A DNA stretch of 64,000 nucleotides from Auraticoccus monumenti (GCF_900101785.1 NZ_LT629688.1:682001-746000); one strand, 5' to 3'. Shown: positions 24,723 through 33,796, counted from the stretch's first letter. Program-made: numbers and translations. Notes: generated from the sequence alone by a model not told the origin.

Positions 24723-25859
24723 GTGGCCGCCCTGTACCAGCAGCTCTACGAACGGCTCCGCACCGACATCGAGCAAGGACGTCTCGAGGTGGGTCAGCGG
24801 CTGCCCACCGAGGTCGAGCTGGCCCGGACCGAGGACGTCAGCACCATCACGGTGAAGAAGGCCCTGGACCTGCTGCGCCAGGACGGCATGATCGTGCGCC
24901 GGCCCCGGCTCGGCACCTTCGTCACCCGCCAGTCCCCCGAGGCCGTACCGGTCGACGTGCCCGCGCCGCGCGGCTCGGCCCCGCTGCCGCTGGTGGGGTG
25001 CGTGCTGACCAACTTCGACGACACCTTCGGCACCCACCTGCTGGGGGCGCTGCTGGACACCGCGGCCGGCAGCGCGAACCTGGTGCCCCGGCGCTCCCAC
25101 GGCAGCGCCGACACCGAGGAGCTGCTGATCCGGGAGCTGGTGGCCAGCGGCATCCAGGCCCTGGTGCTGGAGCCCAGCTCCTCGGAGTACGTGGCGCCGG
25201 CGGTGCTGGAGCTGGTCACCGCGCGCTTCCCGCTGGTCATCGTCGACCGGGTGCTGGAGCGCTTCCCGGTGTCCACCGTCGCCTCGGACAACCCCGCTGC
25301 CGCGCGAGCCCTGACCGAGCACCTCTTCGACCTCGGGCACCGGACCATCGGCTTCGTCAGCGCGCCGGCCCACGTCTCCACCCTGGACGAGCGGCTGCAG
25401 GGGTTCCTGATGGCCCACGCGACCTTCGACGTCCCCCACGACGAGGCGGCGACGTTCACCGACGTCCGCTCCACCCAGCCCGCCCTGGACGGCGACGTGG
25501 CCACCGACGTGGCCCACCTGGAGGAGTTCGTGGCCGCCCACCCGGAGCTGACCGCCTTCGTGGTGACGGAGTACAACATCGCCCTGCTGCTGCTGGAGGC
25601 CTGCCGGCGGCAGGGGCTGGCCGTGCCGGAGGACCGCAGCATCGTCTGCTTCGACCACCCCGACCGGCCGTTCGAGCTGTCGGCCTTCCGCTTCACCCAC
25701 GCCCGCCAGGACCAGGAGCAGATCGGCCGGTTCGCGCTGCAGCAGGCGCTGCGCCAGATCGAGGACCCGCAGCTGATCGTCAAGGAGCAGCTGCCGGTGA
25801 CGATCGTCGAAGGGGCCTCGACCAGCCGGATCCGGCGGCGTCGGGCCCGTCAGGCCTGA
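24723..25859 (+). CDS. GntR-HTH / LacI-type sugar-binding regulator
   Basis: This 378-residue protein starts at GTG 24723. Residues 3-70 are a GntR winged helix (LYQQLYERLRTDIEQGRL, LPTEVELARTEDVSTITVKKALDLLRQDGMI, RRPRLGTFV). Residues 85-365 are a LacI/periplasmic-binding-like effector domain (LVGCVLTNFDDTFGTHLLGALLD, VIVDRVLERFPVSTVASDN, LFDLGHRTIGFVSAP, AFVVTEYNIALLLL). This is the AraR-type fusion used for sugar-responsive repression. The neighbouring mannan ABC/GH76 locus, convergent with it, is the probable regulon. Confidence 0.85.
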   Translation: MAALYQQLYERLRTDIEQGRLEVGQRLPTEVELARTEDVSTITVKKALDLLRQDGMIVRRPRLGTFVTRQSPEAVPVDVPAPRGSAPLPLVGCVLTNFDDTFGTHLLGALLDTAAGSANLVPRRSHGSADTEELLIRELVASGIQALVLEPSSSEYVAPAVLELVTARFPLVIVDRVLERFPVSTVASDNPAAARALTEHLFDLGHRTIGFVSAPAHVSTLDERLQGFLMAHATFDVPHDEAATFTDVRSTQPALDGDVATDVAHLEEFVAAHPELTAFVVTEYNIALLLLEACRRQGLAVPEDRSIVCFDHPDRPFELSAFRFTHARQDQEQIGRFALQQALRQIEDPQLIVKEQLPVTIVEGASTSRIRRRRARQA

Positions 25860-26092
25860 GCGTCAGCTCGAGGGGGCCGGCGACGAGCCGACCCGCTCCT
25901 CGGCACCGCACCCCCAGACGGCGGCCCTGGGTCGTGCGGGTGACCGGCCACCCCGGTATCGGCTCGACCCTGGCCCGGGACCGGCCGACGGTCACCACCC
26001 GGCCGACCCGCTCCGCCGCTCCCTCCGCGGGCTGCTGTCGCACGGACGACTGGTCGACTGGACCCGTCGCCGACCTGCTGTCCCACGCGGCC

Positions 26093-26287
26093 GTGCAGAA
26101 CCGGACCATCAGCAGACGCCTCCGCACCTACCGTGACCGACGTCTGCTGAGCGACCGGTTCTGCACGCCCCGCCCCACCACGGGGCGCCACGGGCCGCCC
26201 GATCTGCCCGCGGGCTGCACGAGCGGGCGCTCAGCCCGACGGCCTCCCCGTAGGAGCAGTGCCATCGGGCTGAGTGACCGGTTGTGC
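26093..26287. repeat. Two palindromic repeats of the AACCGGTCA family
   Basis: The first hairpin has 25-nt arms at 26093-26117 and 26142-26166 (22 of 25 positions complementary), with AGCAGAC arm ends. The second has a decayed left arm at 26217-26240 and an intact right arm at 26264-26287, with AGCCCGAC ends. The order and arm types match one unit of the array at 4008-4464. The element fills the gap between a plus-strand regulator gene and the convergent GH76 gene. The remaining parts of 25860-26515 hold no gene. Confidence 0.8.
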
Positions 26288-26411
26288 TCCCGGCTGCGAG
26301 GGACCGGTCTCGTAGAGCTGCCGGGCCAGTGCGCGGAGGGTGGAGCGGGCCGGTAGGTGACCCGGCCTCCGCGGGGAGAACCAGATGACGTGCCCGGCCT
26401 GGCGCAACCGA

Positions 26412-26469
26412 CCTGAGCCTGCCGGGGCCGCGGCCACGGACGTGGTCGACGGCCCTCGACAGGCTCAGG
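26412..26469. terminator. Hairpin 3' of the ABC-GH76 operon
   Basis: CCTGAGCCTGCCGGGGCCG (26412-26430) pairs with a near-perfect complement at 26450-26469 that ends CTCGACAGGCTCAGG. The stem is about 18 bp with a 19-nt loop. It lies 46 nt beyond the GH76 stop on the minus strand. It probably terminates the mannan operon; the CGACAGGCTCAGG core also resembles a dispersed extragenic motif seen in many genomes. Confidence 0.55.
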
Positions 26470-26515
26470 GTGGGGACTCCCGGGGTGGGTAGGTCGGGAC
26501 GGGCCTGGCGGCGGG

Positions 26516-27640
26516 TCAGACCGCCAGGCGCGAGTCGGCCGGCCGGGACTCCTCCAGCCGCGCCCGCAGCTCGGTGGCCTTGATGGCGCTGAGCAGCGAG
26601 GAGTACGGCAGCGGACCGGTCGGCGGCTGCTGCCAGTCGTTGGCCGGCAGCAGGTGGCCGTCGACCACGCAGTTGCCCCACAGCACGTCGGTGCCGTTGC
26701 GGACGAAGCTCACGAGCCGCTTGCGGGTGGCGGCGGATGCCTCCCCGTCGACCTCGGCCAACCGGTCGACCAGGACCCCGAAGTAGCGGTAGGCCACGCC
26801 CTTGAAAAGCCCTTCGTCGCCGTCGTCGCCCTCGACCCGGAAGACGCCGTCCTCGCTGAGCTCGGCCAGCGCGGTCAGCGCCGTCCGCTCGGCCCGCTCC
26901 AACAGGCTCCGCTCACCGGTGACCGCCTCGAGGGCCAGCAGCGCCCCGACGTAGAGCCCCTGGTTGTAGGTGAAGCGCCAGTGCAGGTCGATCCGGCCGT
27001 CGCCCTCGCGGTTGACGCCGTCCTGAACGAAGCCGTCGGGCTCCACCAGGTGCTCCTCCAACCAGGCCAGCGCCCGGGTGGCGTAGGGCAGGAAGCGCTC
27101 CTCCCCGGTGACCTGGTGCAGCCGCGCGGAGAGGATGATCAGCGGGCCGTTGGCCGGGGTGTTCTTGTACTGCAGGGACTGCTTGCGCCAGGCCAGGCTC
27201 TCCCCGTGGGTGGTGTTCCAGCCCCCCTCGACGATGTGGTCCCACAGCTCGACCGACCGGGCCAGGTGGTCCGGGTCGCCGCCTGCCTGGTGCAGCCGCA
27301 GCAGGGCCAGGGCGTACCAGAGCATGTCGTCGAAGTAGTCGTTGAAAGGGCTGCCGCCGTTGCGAGCGCGGATGTGGTCGGCGACCGCGGCCGCCTCCCG
27401 CAGCCAGGTCTCGTCCCCGGTGCGGTGCCAGGCGTCGATGCGCACGTCGACCAGGTGGGCCAGCCACCAGTAGTTGAAGACGGTGTCGTCCCCGGCGGGG
27501 TAGGCGTTGTGCCAGCGCTGCGGCTCCGGAGCCCGGAACCAGTGCTCGAAGCTCCGCTGGGCCACGTCGGCGCGACGCCCCCACTCGGCGGATCGGCTGG
27601 TGCCCACCGGGGTCGGCGCGATGGTGTCGATCGTCGTCAT
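26516..27640 (-). CDS. Glycoside hydrolase family 76 protein, cytoplasmic
   Basis: This 374-residue (alpha/alpha)6-barrel enzyme has no signal peptide. GH76 hallmarks are FNDYFDDMLWYALALLRLH with the catalytic Asp pair, GGWNTTHGESLAWRKQSLQYKNTPANGPLIILSARLH and FTYNQGLYVGALLALEAVTGE. GH76 enzymes hydrolyse alpha-1,6-mannan. Without a signal peptide this one should act on oligosaccharides imported by the ABC transporter encoded just upstream (the binding-protein gene ends 5 bp before its start). Confidence 0.88.
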   Translation of the reverse strand: MTTIDTIAPTPVGTSRSAEWGRRADVAQRSFEHWFRAPEPQRWHNAYPAGDDTVFNYWWLAHLVDVRIDAWHRTGDETWLREAAAVADHIRARNGGSPFNDYFDDMLWYALALLRLHQAGGDPDHLARSVELWDHIVEGGWNTTHGESLAWRKQSLQYKNTPANGPLIILSARLHQVTGEERFLPYATRALAWLEEHLVEPDGFVQDGVNREGDGRIDLHWRFTYNQGLYVGALLALEAVTGERSLLERAERTALTALAELSEDGVFRVEGDDGDEGLFKGVAYRYFGVLVDRLAEVDGEASAATRKRLVSFVRNGTDVLWGNCVVDGHLLPANDWQQPPTGPLPYSSLLSAIKATELRARLEESRPADSRLAV

Positions 27641-27645
27641 CTTCC

Positions 27646-28917
27646 TCAGTCCCTGTTCTCGGCCAGCACCTGGTTGCCCATGGACTCCGAGGCGGACAGG
27701 GCCTGCTCGGCCCCGATCTCGCCGGAGAGGAACTTCTCCAGGTTGGGGATCAGCGCCTTGCCCTCCATGTCGGAGTAGCCGGGGACGGCCGGGCGCACGG
27801 TGGCGAACTCCATGGTCTCCACCAGGGCCTCGTACTTCTCGTCGGCGGTGAAGTAGGGGTCGTTGGCCGCGGTCCGGTTGGCCGGGATCTGCCCGGAGAT
27901 CTTGCCGAACTCCAGGGCGTTGGCCGGGTCCGCGCACCACCACTTCATGAAGGCCCAGGCCCCGTCGGCGTTGCCGGCGCCCTCGGGGATGGCCAGGCCG
28001 AAACCGCCCATGCCCGCGGCCTGGCCGCCGGTCGGTCCCGCCACCGGCGGGGTGGTGCCGTAGGAGAGGTCGCTCACCTTGTCGTAGTCGCTGAAGGACC
28101 AGGGGCCGGTGTAGGTCATCGCGACCTTCTTCTCCGCGAAGGGCACGCCGCCCTTGCCGAAGCCCAGCTCGTAGACGCCGGCGTCCATCAGCTCCTGCCA
28201 GAACTCCAGCACCGCCATCCCCTCCGGGGAGTTGAAGGCGACCGTCTGGTTGTCGTCGTTGAGCATCGTGCCGCCGGCCTGGCGGATCCACATGCTGAAC
28301 AGCCCCGGGTCGTCCAGCGCGAAGCCGGAGACCTCGAGCTTGCCGCCGGAGCGCTTCGTGGTGGCCTCGGCGGCGCTCAGCAGCTCCTCCCAGTTCGTCG
28401 GCGGCTCGACGCCGGCCTCGGACAGCAGCTCCTCGTTGTAGAAGAGCGAGCGGTTGTCCACGATCAGCGGCAGACCGTAGAGCTGGTCCTCCACCGTCAT
28501 CTCGCCGAGCGCCTGGTCGTACATCTGGCTGACGTCGACGCCGTCCTCGGCGACCCGGTCGCTGATCGACTGCAGGGCGCCCTTGGGGACGTAGAGGGAG
28601 GTCTGGAACCGGTCCCAGAGCACGATGTCGGGGACCTGGCCGCTGGCCAGACCGGTGAGGAGCTTCTGCTCCAGCTCCTTCTGCTGCACGTAGCGGACGG
28701 TGAGGTCGGTCTGGGAGCTGTTGAACAGGGCGGTCAGCTCCTCCATCTGCTTGGCCTGGTCACCGACCCAGCTGCCCCAGAAGGTGATCTCCCCGGAGGG
28801 GGCGGAGCCGCCGCCACCGCCACCGCCTCCGGAGGCGGGGCCGCTGCAGGCGGCGAGGCCGGTCCCGGCTGCGGCTCCGAGGGCGAGGGTGCCGAACGCC
28901 CGGCGTGAGAGCTTCAT
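27646..28917 (-). CDS. Sugar ABC transporter substrate-binding lipoprotein
   Basis: This 423-residue family-1 solute-binding protein has a signal peptide with the lipobox LAAC (Cys24) followed by a Gly/Ser linker. SRRAF near the start could indicate Tat export. The mature protein begins EITFWGSWVGDQAKQMEEL and carries the class signature VPDIVLWDRFQ, DQLYGLPLIVDNRSLFYN and MTYTGPWSFSDY. It should capture mannan-derived oligosaccharides at the cell surface for the two permeases encoded downstream of the same promoter. Confidence 0.92.
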   Translation of the reverse strand: MKLSRRAFGTLALGAAAGTGLAACSGPASGGGGGGGGSAPSGEITFWGSWVGDQAKQMEELTALFNSSQTDLTVRYVQQKELEQKLLTGLASGQVPDIVLWDRFQTSLYVPKGALQSISDRVAEDGVDVSQMYDQALGEMTVEDQLYGLPLIVDNRSLFYNEELLSEAGVEPPTNWEELLSAAEATTKRSGGKLEVSGFALDDPGLFSMWIRQAGGTMLNDDNQTVAFNSPEGMAVLEFWQELMDAGVYELGFGKGGVPFAEKKVAMTYTGPWSFSDYDKVSDLSYGTTPPVAGPTGGQAAGMGGFGLAIPEGAGNADGAWAFMKWWCADPANALEFGKISGQIPANRTAANDPYFTADEKYEALVETMEFATVRPAVPGYSDMEGKALIPNLEKFLSGEIGAEQALSASESMGNQVLAENRD

Positions 28918-28984
28918 CGTGTAGTCCTTTCGGTCACGTCGTCGTGACGGTGGTGGGTGCGGGGTGGGGAGGGGAGGACGCGTC

Positions 28985-29929
28985 TCACTTGGACCCGATG
29001 TGGGCGATGCCCTCGATGATCCAGCGCTGGCAGACGAGGAAGAGGACGAGCATCGGCACGCTGGTGAGGATGGTCCCGGCCATCAGCGGTCCGAAGTCGG
29101 TGGTGCGTTCGTTGACGAAGGAGGACAGCGCCACCTGGACGGTGAGCATCCGTTCGTCGTTCAGGACGATGAGTGGCCAGAGGAAGGCGTTCCAGCCCCC
29201 CTGCAGCGTCATCACGCCGAGGACGGCCAGCCCGGCCTTGGCCAGCGGCAGGTAGACCTGGAGGAAGATCCGGAACTCCCCGGCACCGTCGATGCGCGCG
29301 GCCTCGCCGAGCTCGTCGGGCAGGGACTGGAAGAACTGCTTCATGAAGAAGACCGCGAAGGGTCCGGCGGCGCCGGGCAGGATCACCGCCCAGTAGGTGT
29401 TGATGAACCCGAAGCCGCCGTCACCGAACAGGTCGTTGCCGCCGACCAGGGGGAAGTGCCGCAGCACCAGGAAGGTGGGGACCATGGTGATCACGCCCGG
29501 CACCATCATCGAGCCGAGGAACACCGCGAAGACCGGCGTCCGGCCCCGGAAGCGCAGCTTGGCCAGGGAGTAGCCGCCCAGCGCACCGAAGAACAGGTTG
29601 GTCACCGTGCCGGCGATGGCCAGGTAGGCGGAGTTGCCCAGGTAGGAGGCGAACGGGGTGTTGCTGAACACCGCGACGTAGTTCTCCAGCGTGAACCGGC
29701 TCGGGATGAGCGACAGGTAGCCGCCCAGGACGTCCTCGGCCGGCTTCAGCGAGGTCGCCAGCGTCCAGAGGAAGGGCATCACGGTGGCGAAGGAGATGAC
29801 GATGCAGCCGATCCACCAGGCCACCCGGCCCACCTGCTGCAGCGGGGTGCGGCGCTTGGTGCGCATCACCTGCGGGGCGTCGGTCGGCGGCGTCGGGACG
29901 GTCGCGGGATCGATCGAGACGGCGGTCAT
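28985..29929 (-). CDS. Carbohydrate ABC transporter permease (MalG type)
   Basis: This 314-residue protein has six membrane spans. The EAA loop reads LPDELGEAARIDGAGEFRIFLQVYLPLAKAG. It starts at ATG 29929, overlapping the stop of the preceding permease gene. The C-terminal FLVCQRWIIEGIAHIGSK is the usual MalG-type end (xxxxxGLTxGAxKG). No ATPase gene lies in the operon, so a shared MsiK-like ATPase encoded elsewhere is probable, as is common in actinobacteria. Confidence 0.92.
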   Translation of the reverse strand: MTAVSIDPATVPTPPTDAPQVMRTKRRTPLQQVGRVAWWIGCIVISFATVMPFLWTLATSLKPAEDVLGGYLSLIPSRFTLENYVAVFSNTPFASYLGNSAYLAIAGTVTNLFFGALGGYSLAKLRFRGRTPVFAVFLGSMMVPGVITMVPTFLVLRHFPLVGGNDLFGDGGFGFINTYWAVILPGAAGPFAVFFMKQFFQSLPDELGEAARIDGAGEFRIFLQVYLPLAKAGLAVLGVMTLQGGWNAFLWPLIVLNDERMLTVQVALSSFVNERTTDFGPLMAGTILTSVPMLVLFLVCQRWIIEGIAHIGSK

Positions 29930-30894
29930 CACTGCTCCCCCACCCTGTTGATGCGTGCGTTGACGAGGGAGAAGACCATGATGATGAGGAAGAGCACGAA
30001 GCTCAGCGCCGAGGCGTAGCCCATCTCCAGGCTGTCGAAGCCGCGGTCGAAGATGTAGTAGACCATCGTCACCGTGGAGTTGCCCGGGCCTCCCTTGGTC
30101 AGGATGAAGGCCTGGTCGAAGACCTGGAAGGCGCCGATGATCTGCAGCGTCGAGACCAGGAACATGACCCGCGAGATCCCCGGCAGGGTGATGTGGCGGA
30201 ACTGCCGCCAGGCGTTGGCACCGTCGATGCGGGCCGCCTCGTAGAGGTCGCGCGGCACCCCCTGCAGACCGCCGAGGAAGATCACCATGTTGGCCCCGAA
30301 GCCGGCCCACACGCTCATCACCACGATGGCCGGCATCGCCCAGGTGGACTCGTAGAGCCAGGCCGGACCGTTGATGCCGAACCAGCCGAGCACCACGTTG
30401 AAGATGCCGTACTGGGGGTTGAGCAGCCAGAACCAGATGGAGGCCGTGGCCACGGTGGAGGAGACCACCGGGATGTAGAAGAGGGTCCGGAAGATGCGGG
30501 CCGCGCGCACGTCGCGGTTGAGCAGCAGCGCCGAGCCCAGCGCCACCGCGATGCCCAGCGGCACGTACAGCGCCGTGTAGTAGGCGGTGTTGCGCAGCGC
30601 GATCCAGAAGAACGAGTCGCCGAAGATCCGGGTGTAGTTCTCCAGGCCGACGAAGTCGAAGTCGCCGATGATCGCGTAGTCGGTGAGGCTCAGCACCAGC
30701 GACGCCACGATCGGGATGGCGAAGAACACGATGAAGAGCACCACCGGCACGGCGATGAACAGCCAGCCGTTGAGGAACTGCTGCCGCCGGGTGGTGGAGG
30801 GTGGCAGCAGCTGGCGTGGCCGCTTCGCAGCAGGTGGCTCAACCGGGGCCACCGCCGGTTGGCCACGGACTGCGCTGTCCATGATCGAGGTCAC
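29929..30894 (-). CDS. Carbohydrate ABC transporter permease (MalF type)
   Basis: This 321-residue protein has six spans. GWLFIAVPVVLFIVFFAIPIVASLVLSLTDY forms the first span region and PRDLYEAARIDGANAWRQFRHITLPGI the EAA loop. I chose GTG 30894 because AAGGGAG stands 7 nt before it; the ATG at 30882 has no good ribosome site. It is the first gene of the mannan transport operon, transcribed away from the secreted GH76 gene. Confidence 0.9.
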   Translation of the reverse strand: MTSIMDSAVRGQPAVAPVEPPAAKRPRQLLPPSTTRRQQFLNGWLFIAVPVVLFIVFFAIPIVASLVLSLTDYAIIGDFDFVGLENYTRIFGDSFFWIALRNTAYYTALYVPLGIAVALGSALLLNRDVRAARIFRTLFYIPVVSSTVATASIWFWLLNPQYGIFNVVLGWFGINGPAWLYESTWAMPAIVVMSVWAGFGANMVIFLGGLQGVPRDLYEAARIDGANAWRQFRHITLPGISRVMFLVSTLQIIGAFQVFDQAFILTKGGPGNSTVTMVYYIFDRGFDSLEMGYASALSFVLFLIIMVFSLVNARINRVGEQ

Positions 30895-30916
30895 TGCAGG
30901 GCTCCCTTGCCGTCGT

Positions 30917-30972
30917 GTGTGCTCACATATATTCATATGCACACGGCCGACGTCAAGGCCCTCTGTGCATAT
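30917..30972. promoter_or_regulatory. Operator-like inverted repeats in the divergent mannan promoter region
   Basis: ATATGCACA (30935-30943) and TGTGCATAT (30964-30972) are a perfect 9-bp inverted repeat, 29 bp centre to centre. A third half-site, GTGTGC, lies at 30917-30922 opposite GCACAC at 30939-30944. They lie between the ABC operon and the secreted GH76 gene. An imperfect dyad ATTGCCAAGGTAAT follows at 30976-30989. The GntR/LacI-type protein encoded at 24723 is the obvious candidate to bind here. Confidence 0.5.
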
Positions 30973-31000
30973 TGATTGCCAAGGTAATGGCTGCAAACCC

Positions 31001-31030
31001 TTGACGGACGCCGGAGCGGCCGCCTAGCGT
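31001..31030 (+). promoter_or_regulatory. Promoter of the secreted GH76 gene
   Basis: TTGACG (31001-31006) and TAGCGT (31025-31030) are separated by 18 bp. The ATG at 31039 is 8 nt beyond the -10 box, with no ribosome-binding site between, so the transcript is likely leaderless. Confidence 0.6.
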
Positions 31031-31038
31031 CGCGGCCC

Positions 31039-32568
31039 ATGCGATCAACGACGATCCGGCCCTGGAGCCGTGCCCTGCTGGCCACCTCGCTGCTGCTGTC
31101 CCTGGTGGCAGCCCTGCTCGCCCCGGCCCCCGCCGCGGCCACCACGAAGACGACCGCCGCCGAGGCGATGGACGCCTACGTCGACGCCTTCTGGGACCCC
31201 GAGGAGAAGTACTTCTTCACCTACTCCGACCACCGTGGTCGCGGGGGTGTGGGCCCCGAGGGCGGCACCTACAGCGACTTCTGGTGGGAGGCCCGCCTCT
31301 GGGAGGTGGTGATGGACGCCTGGGAGACGACCGGCGACCCGCGGTACCGAGCCATGATCGACGACGTCTACGACGGCTTCACCGCCCACCACCCCGACTT
31401 CGAGGTCGACTTCAACGACGACCTGAACTGGTGGGCGATGGGCGCGGCCCGCGCCTACGGCATCACCGGCGACCAGCGCTACCTCGACACCTCCGTCGAG
31501 CTGTTCGACCGGATCTGGGCCGACTGGGACGACACCTACGGCGGCGGCATCTGGTGGCGCCACTCGGTGCAGAACCAGAAGAACGTGGCCACCAACGCCC
31601 CCGCCGCGGTGACCGCGGTGCTGCTGGCCCGCCACACCGGCGACCAGGAGTACCTCGGGCGCGCCGAGCAGCTCTTCGACTGGGTGGACGAGCGCCTGGT
31701 GGAGGACGACGGCACCGTCCACGACCACTGGGAGGGCACCGACACGCTGGTGAAGTGGGGCTTCAGCTACAACTACGGCACCTACGTCTCCGCGGCCACC
31801 AAGCTCTACGAGGAGACCGGTGAGCAGGAGTACCTGGACAAGGCGCTGCGCTCGGCGGACTGGGCGACCACCAAGCTGACCAACGGCGGCACCTTCCGCG
31901 GCGAGGGCATCGGCGACGGCGGCGGCTTCAAGTCCCTGCTGATCCGGGCCCTGGTCGACCTGGTGCAGGACCACGGCCAGGACCAGTACCTGCAGCAGCT
32001 GCAGGACAACGCCAACCAGGCCTGGAACCACCGCCGCACGTCGGACGACCTGATGGGCCACGACTGGTCCGCCCCCACGTCGTCCGGGGCGCTGCAGAGC
32101 CTGGCCGCCAGCTCCGGGCTGACCGCCGTGCTGCTGGTGCCGCCGGACGGCCGCCCGAGCGGCACGCTGGCCGAGTCCGGGGTCTACGAGGCCGAGAACG
32201 GCCAGGTGATCAACATCGACAGCGAGGCCAACGGCACCGGCTGGACCGGACGCGGCTACCTGGCCGGCTGGAACCGTGACGGCCAGCAGGTGACGCTGCA
32301 CGTCAACGTGGAGCGGGCCGGCGCCCACACGCTGCGCTTCCGCTACGCCGGCGACGACGGCACCGCCACCCGGATGGTCATGCTGAACTCGCGGGTGGTC
32401 GACGAGGCGCTCGAGTTCGAGGGCACCGGCGGCTGGGGCAATTACGCCTACCGCGACCTGAAGGTGCGTCTGAGCCGGGGCCACAACTCCGTGCAGATCC
32501 GGTTCGACGAGGCCTCGGACAACCAGGCCTACATGAACCTGGACCGGGTGGAGATCGTCCGCGGCTGA
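31039..32568 (+). CDS. Secreted GH76 alpha-1,6-mannanase with C-terminal CBM
   Basis: This 509-residue protein starts with a Sec signal peptide (ALLATSLLLSLVAALLAPAPAAA, cleavage after about residue 34). The GH76 barrel spans about 35-370, with DFNDDLNWWAMGAARAY for the catalytic Asp pair, NQKNVATNAPAAVTAVLLARHTG and FSYNYGTYVSAATKLYEETGE. Residues about 380-509 are a CBM6/CBM35-like beta-sandwich (YEAENGQVINIDSEANGTGWTGRGYL, WGNYAYRDLKVRLSRGHNSVQIRF). It should cut fungal or yeast cell-wall mannan outside the cell, feeding the divergent ABC importer. Confidence 0.9.
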   Translation: MRSTTIRPWSRALLATSLLLSLVAALLAPAPAAATTKTTAAEAMDAYVDAFWDPEEKYFFTYSDHRGRGGVGPEGGTYSDFWWEARLWEVVMDAWETTGDPRYRAMIDDVYDGFTAHHPDFEVDFNDDLNWWAMGAARAYGITGDQRYLDTSVELFDRIWADWDDTYGGGIWWRHSVQNQKNVATNAPAAVTAVLLARHTGDQEYLGRAEQLFDWVDERLVEDDGTVHDHWEGTDTLVKWGFSYNYGTYVSAATKLYEETGEQEYLDKALRSADWATTKLTNGGTFRGEGIGDGGGFKSLLIRALVDLVQDHGQDQYLQQLQDNANQAWNHRRTSDDLMGHDWSAPTSSGALQSLAASSGLTAVLLVPPDGRPSGTLAESGVYEAENGQVINIDSEANGTGWTGRGYLAGWNRDGQQVTLHVNVERAGAHTLRFRYAGDDGTATRMVMLNSRVVDEALEFEGTGGWGNYAYRDLKVRLSRGHNSVQIRFDEASDNQAYMNLDRVEIVRG

Positions 32569-32590
32569 TCCCACCTCCTGTCCGTAGCAG

Positions 32591-32632
32591 GCAGCTGCAC
32601 CGGGGGCCCGACGGGTCGCCCGGTGCAGCTGC
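32591..32632 (+). terminator. Strong hairpin terminator after the secreted GH76 gene
   Basis: GCAGCTGCACCGGG (32591-32604) and CCCGGTGCAGCTGC (32619-32632) form a perfect 14-bp stem with a 14-nt loop, 22 nt after the GH76 stop. There is no pronounced T-run, as is usual for high-GC actinobacteria. Confidence 0.75.
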
Positions 32633-32711
32633 TCCTACCGGTGCCGTCCACCGGTGGGCACTCGACCCCGCAGCGGGCGGGGGCGCTGGTCCGGGCGGGG
32701 AGAATGAGCGG

Positions 32712-33761
32712 GTGACCGACTCCCCGGTGCTGCTGGTCGTCGACGGCAACTCGCTGCTGCACCGCAGCTACCACGCCCTCGCCGGCACGGGTGCGCGCAG
32801 CGTCACGGGGGAACCGGTCTGGGCGGTCCGCGGGCTGCTCACCCAGGTGGTCGCCGCGGCGGACCGGGTCGGGCCGACCACGGTCGTGGTGGGTTTCGAC
32901 GACCCGGACCAGAGCGTGCGGCGGGAGCGGTGGCCGCAGTACAAGGCCCAGCGCCTCGCCAAGCAGCCGACGCTGGTCTCCCAGCTCCGCCGCGCCACCG
33001 AGGTGCTGCGCGAGCTGGGCGTGCACGTCGTCACCCCGGCCGGGCTGGAGGCCGACGACGTCCTCGCCTCGGCGGCCCGGCTGACCGCGGAGCAGGGCGG
33101 ACGGGCCGTCCTGGTCACCTCCGACCGCGACGCCTTCGCGCTGATCGACGATCGGACCAGCGTGCTGCGGGTGATCAACGGCGGGGTGGACGCCTCCCCG
33201 CTGATGACCGTCGAGCGGCTGCCGATGCTGCTCGGGGTCCGCCCGGACCAGTACCGCGACTTCGCCGCCCTGCGTGGGGACCCCTCGGACAACCTCCCGG
33301 GGGTGAGCGGCATCGGGCCCAAGCGGGCGGCCCGGCTGCTGGAGGGGCTGGGCAGCGCGCGGGCCGTCTTCGACGACGTCGCCGACGGCGGTCGACGGGT
33401 GGCGGAGCTGATCGGTCCCGGTGGGTTGCGACGCCTGGCCGACCCGGCGGCACGGGAGTGCTGGGAGCTCAACTGCGAGGTGATGTCCTTCCACCACGAC
33501 GTCGACCTCGGCCTCGAGCCGGACCGCGGCCCGGGACGGCTCCCGCTCTCCCCCGACGTCGTGCGTCGCGTCCTCGTCGGCCAAGGGCTCCCCGGCACAG
33601 CGAGGGTGGCCTCCCGGTGCCTGGCCGGTGAGGAGCCACCGGAGCCAGGACCGGCGCAGGTGGACGTCCTGCCGTGGGACCCCCGTGCGGAGTGGCGCTC
33701 CCGCGAGACGTTCCCGCCGCTGCCGCCGCCACGTCCGGAACCGCAGCCGACGCTCTTCTGA
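32712..33761 (+). CDS. 5'-3' exonuclease (PolI N-terminal-domain-like)
   Basis: This 349-residue protein starts at GTG 32712. The PIN-like nuclease domain has LLVVDGNSLLHRSYHAL, VVVGFDDPDQSVRRERWPQYKAQR, GLEADDVLASAARL and LVTSDRDAFALI, the acidic metal-binding residues. The helix-hairpin-helix is GDPSDNLPGVSGIGPKRAARLLE. It matches stand-alone homologues of the DNA polymerase I 5' nuclease, which process flaps or RNA primers. The C-terminal 60 residues are Pro/Glu-rich with no known fold and end in PQPTLF, which resembles a sliding-clamp-binding tail. Confidence 0.9.
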   Translation: MTDSPVLLVVDGNSLLHRSYHALAGTGARSVTGEPVWAVRGLLTQVVAAADRVGPTTVVVGFDDPDQSVRRERWPQYKAQRLAKQPTLVSQLRRATEVLRELGVHVVTPAGLEADDVLASAARLTAEQGGRAVLVTSDRDAFALIDDRTSVLRVINGGVDASPLMTVERLPMLLGVRPDQYRDFAALRGDPSDNLPGVSGIGPKRAARLLEGLGSARAVFDDVADGGRRVAELIGPGGLRRLADPAARECWELNCEVMSFHHDVDLGLEPDRGPGRLPLSPDVVRRVLVGQGLPGTARVASRCLAGEEPPEPGPAQVDVLPWDPRAEWRSRETFPPLPPPRPEPQPTLF

Positions 33762-33796
33762 GCCGGCGTCCGGCGTCCGCCTCCGGTGCGGCGGCT

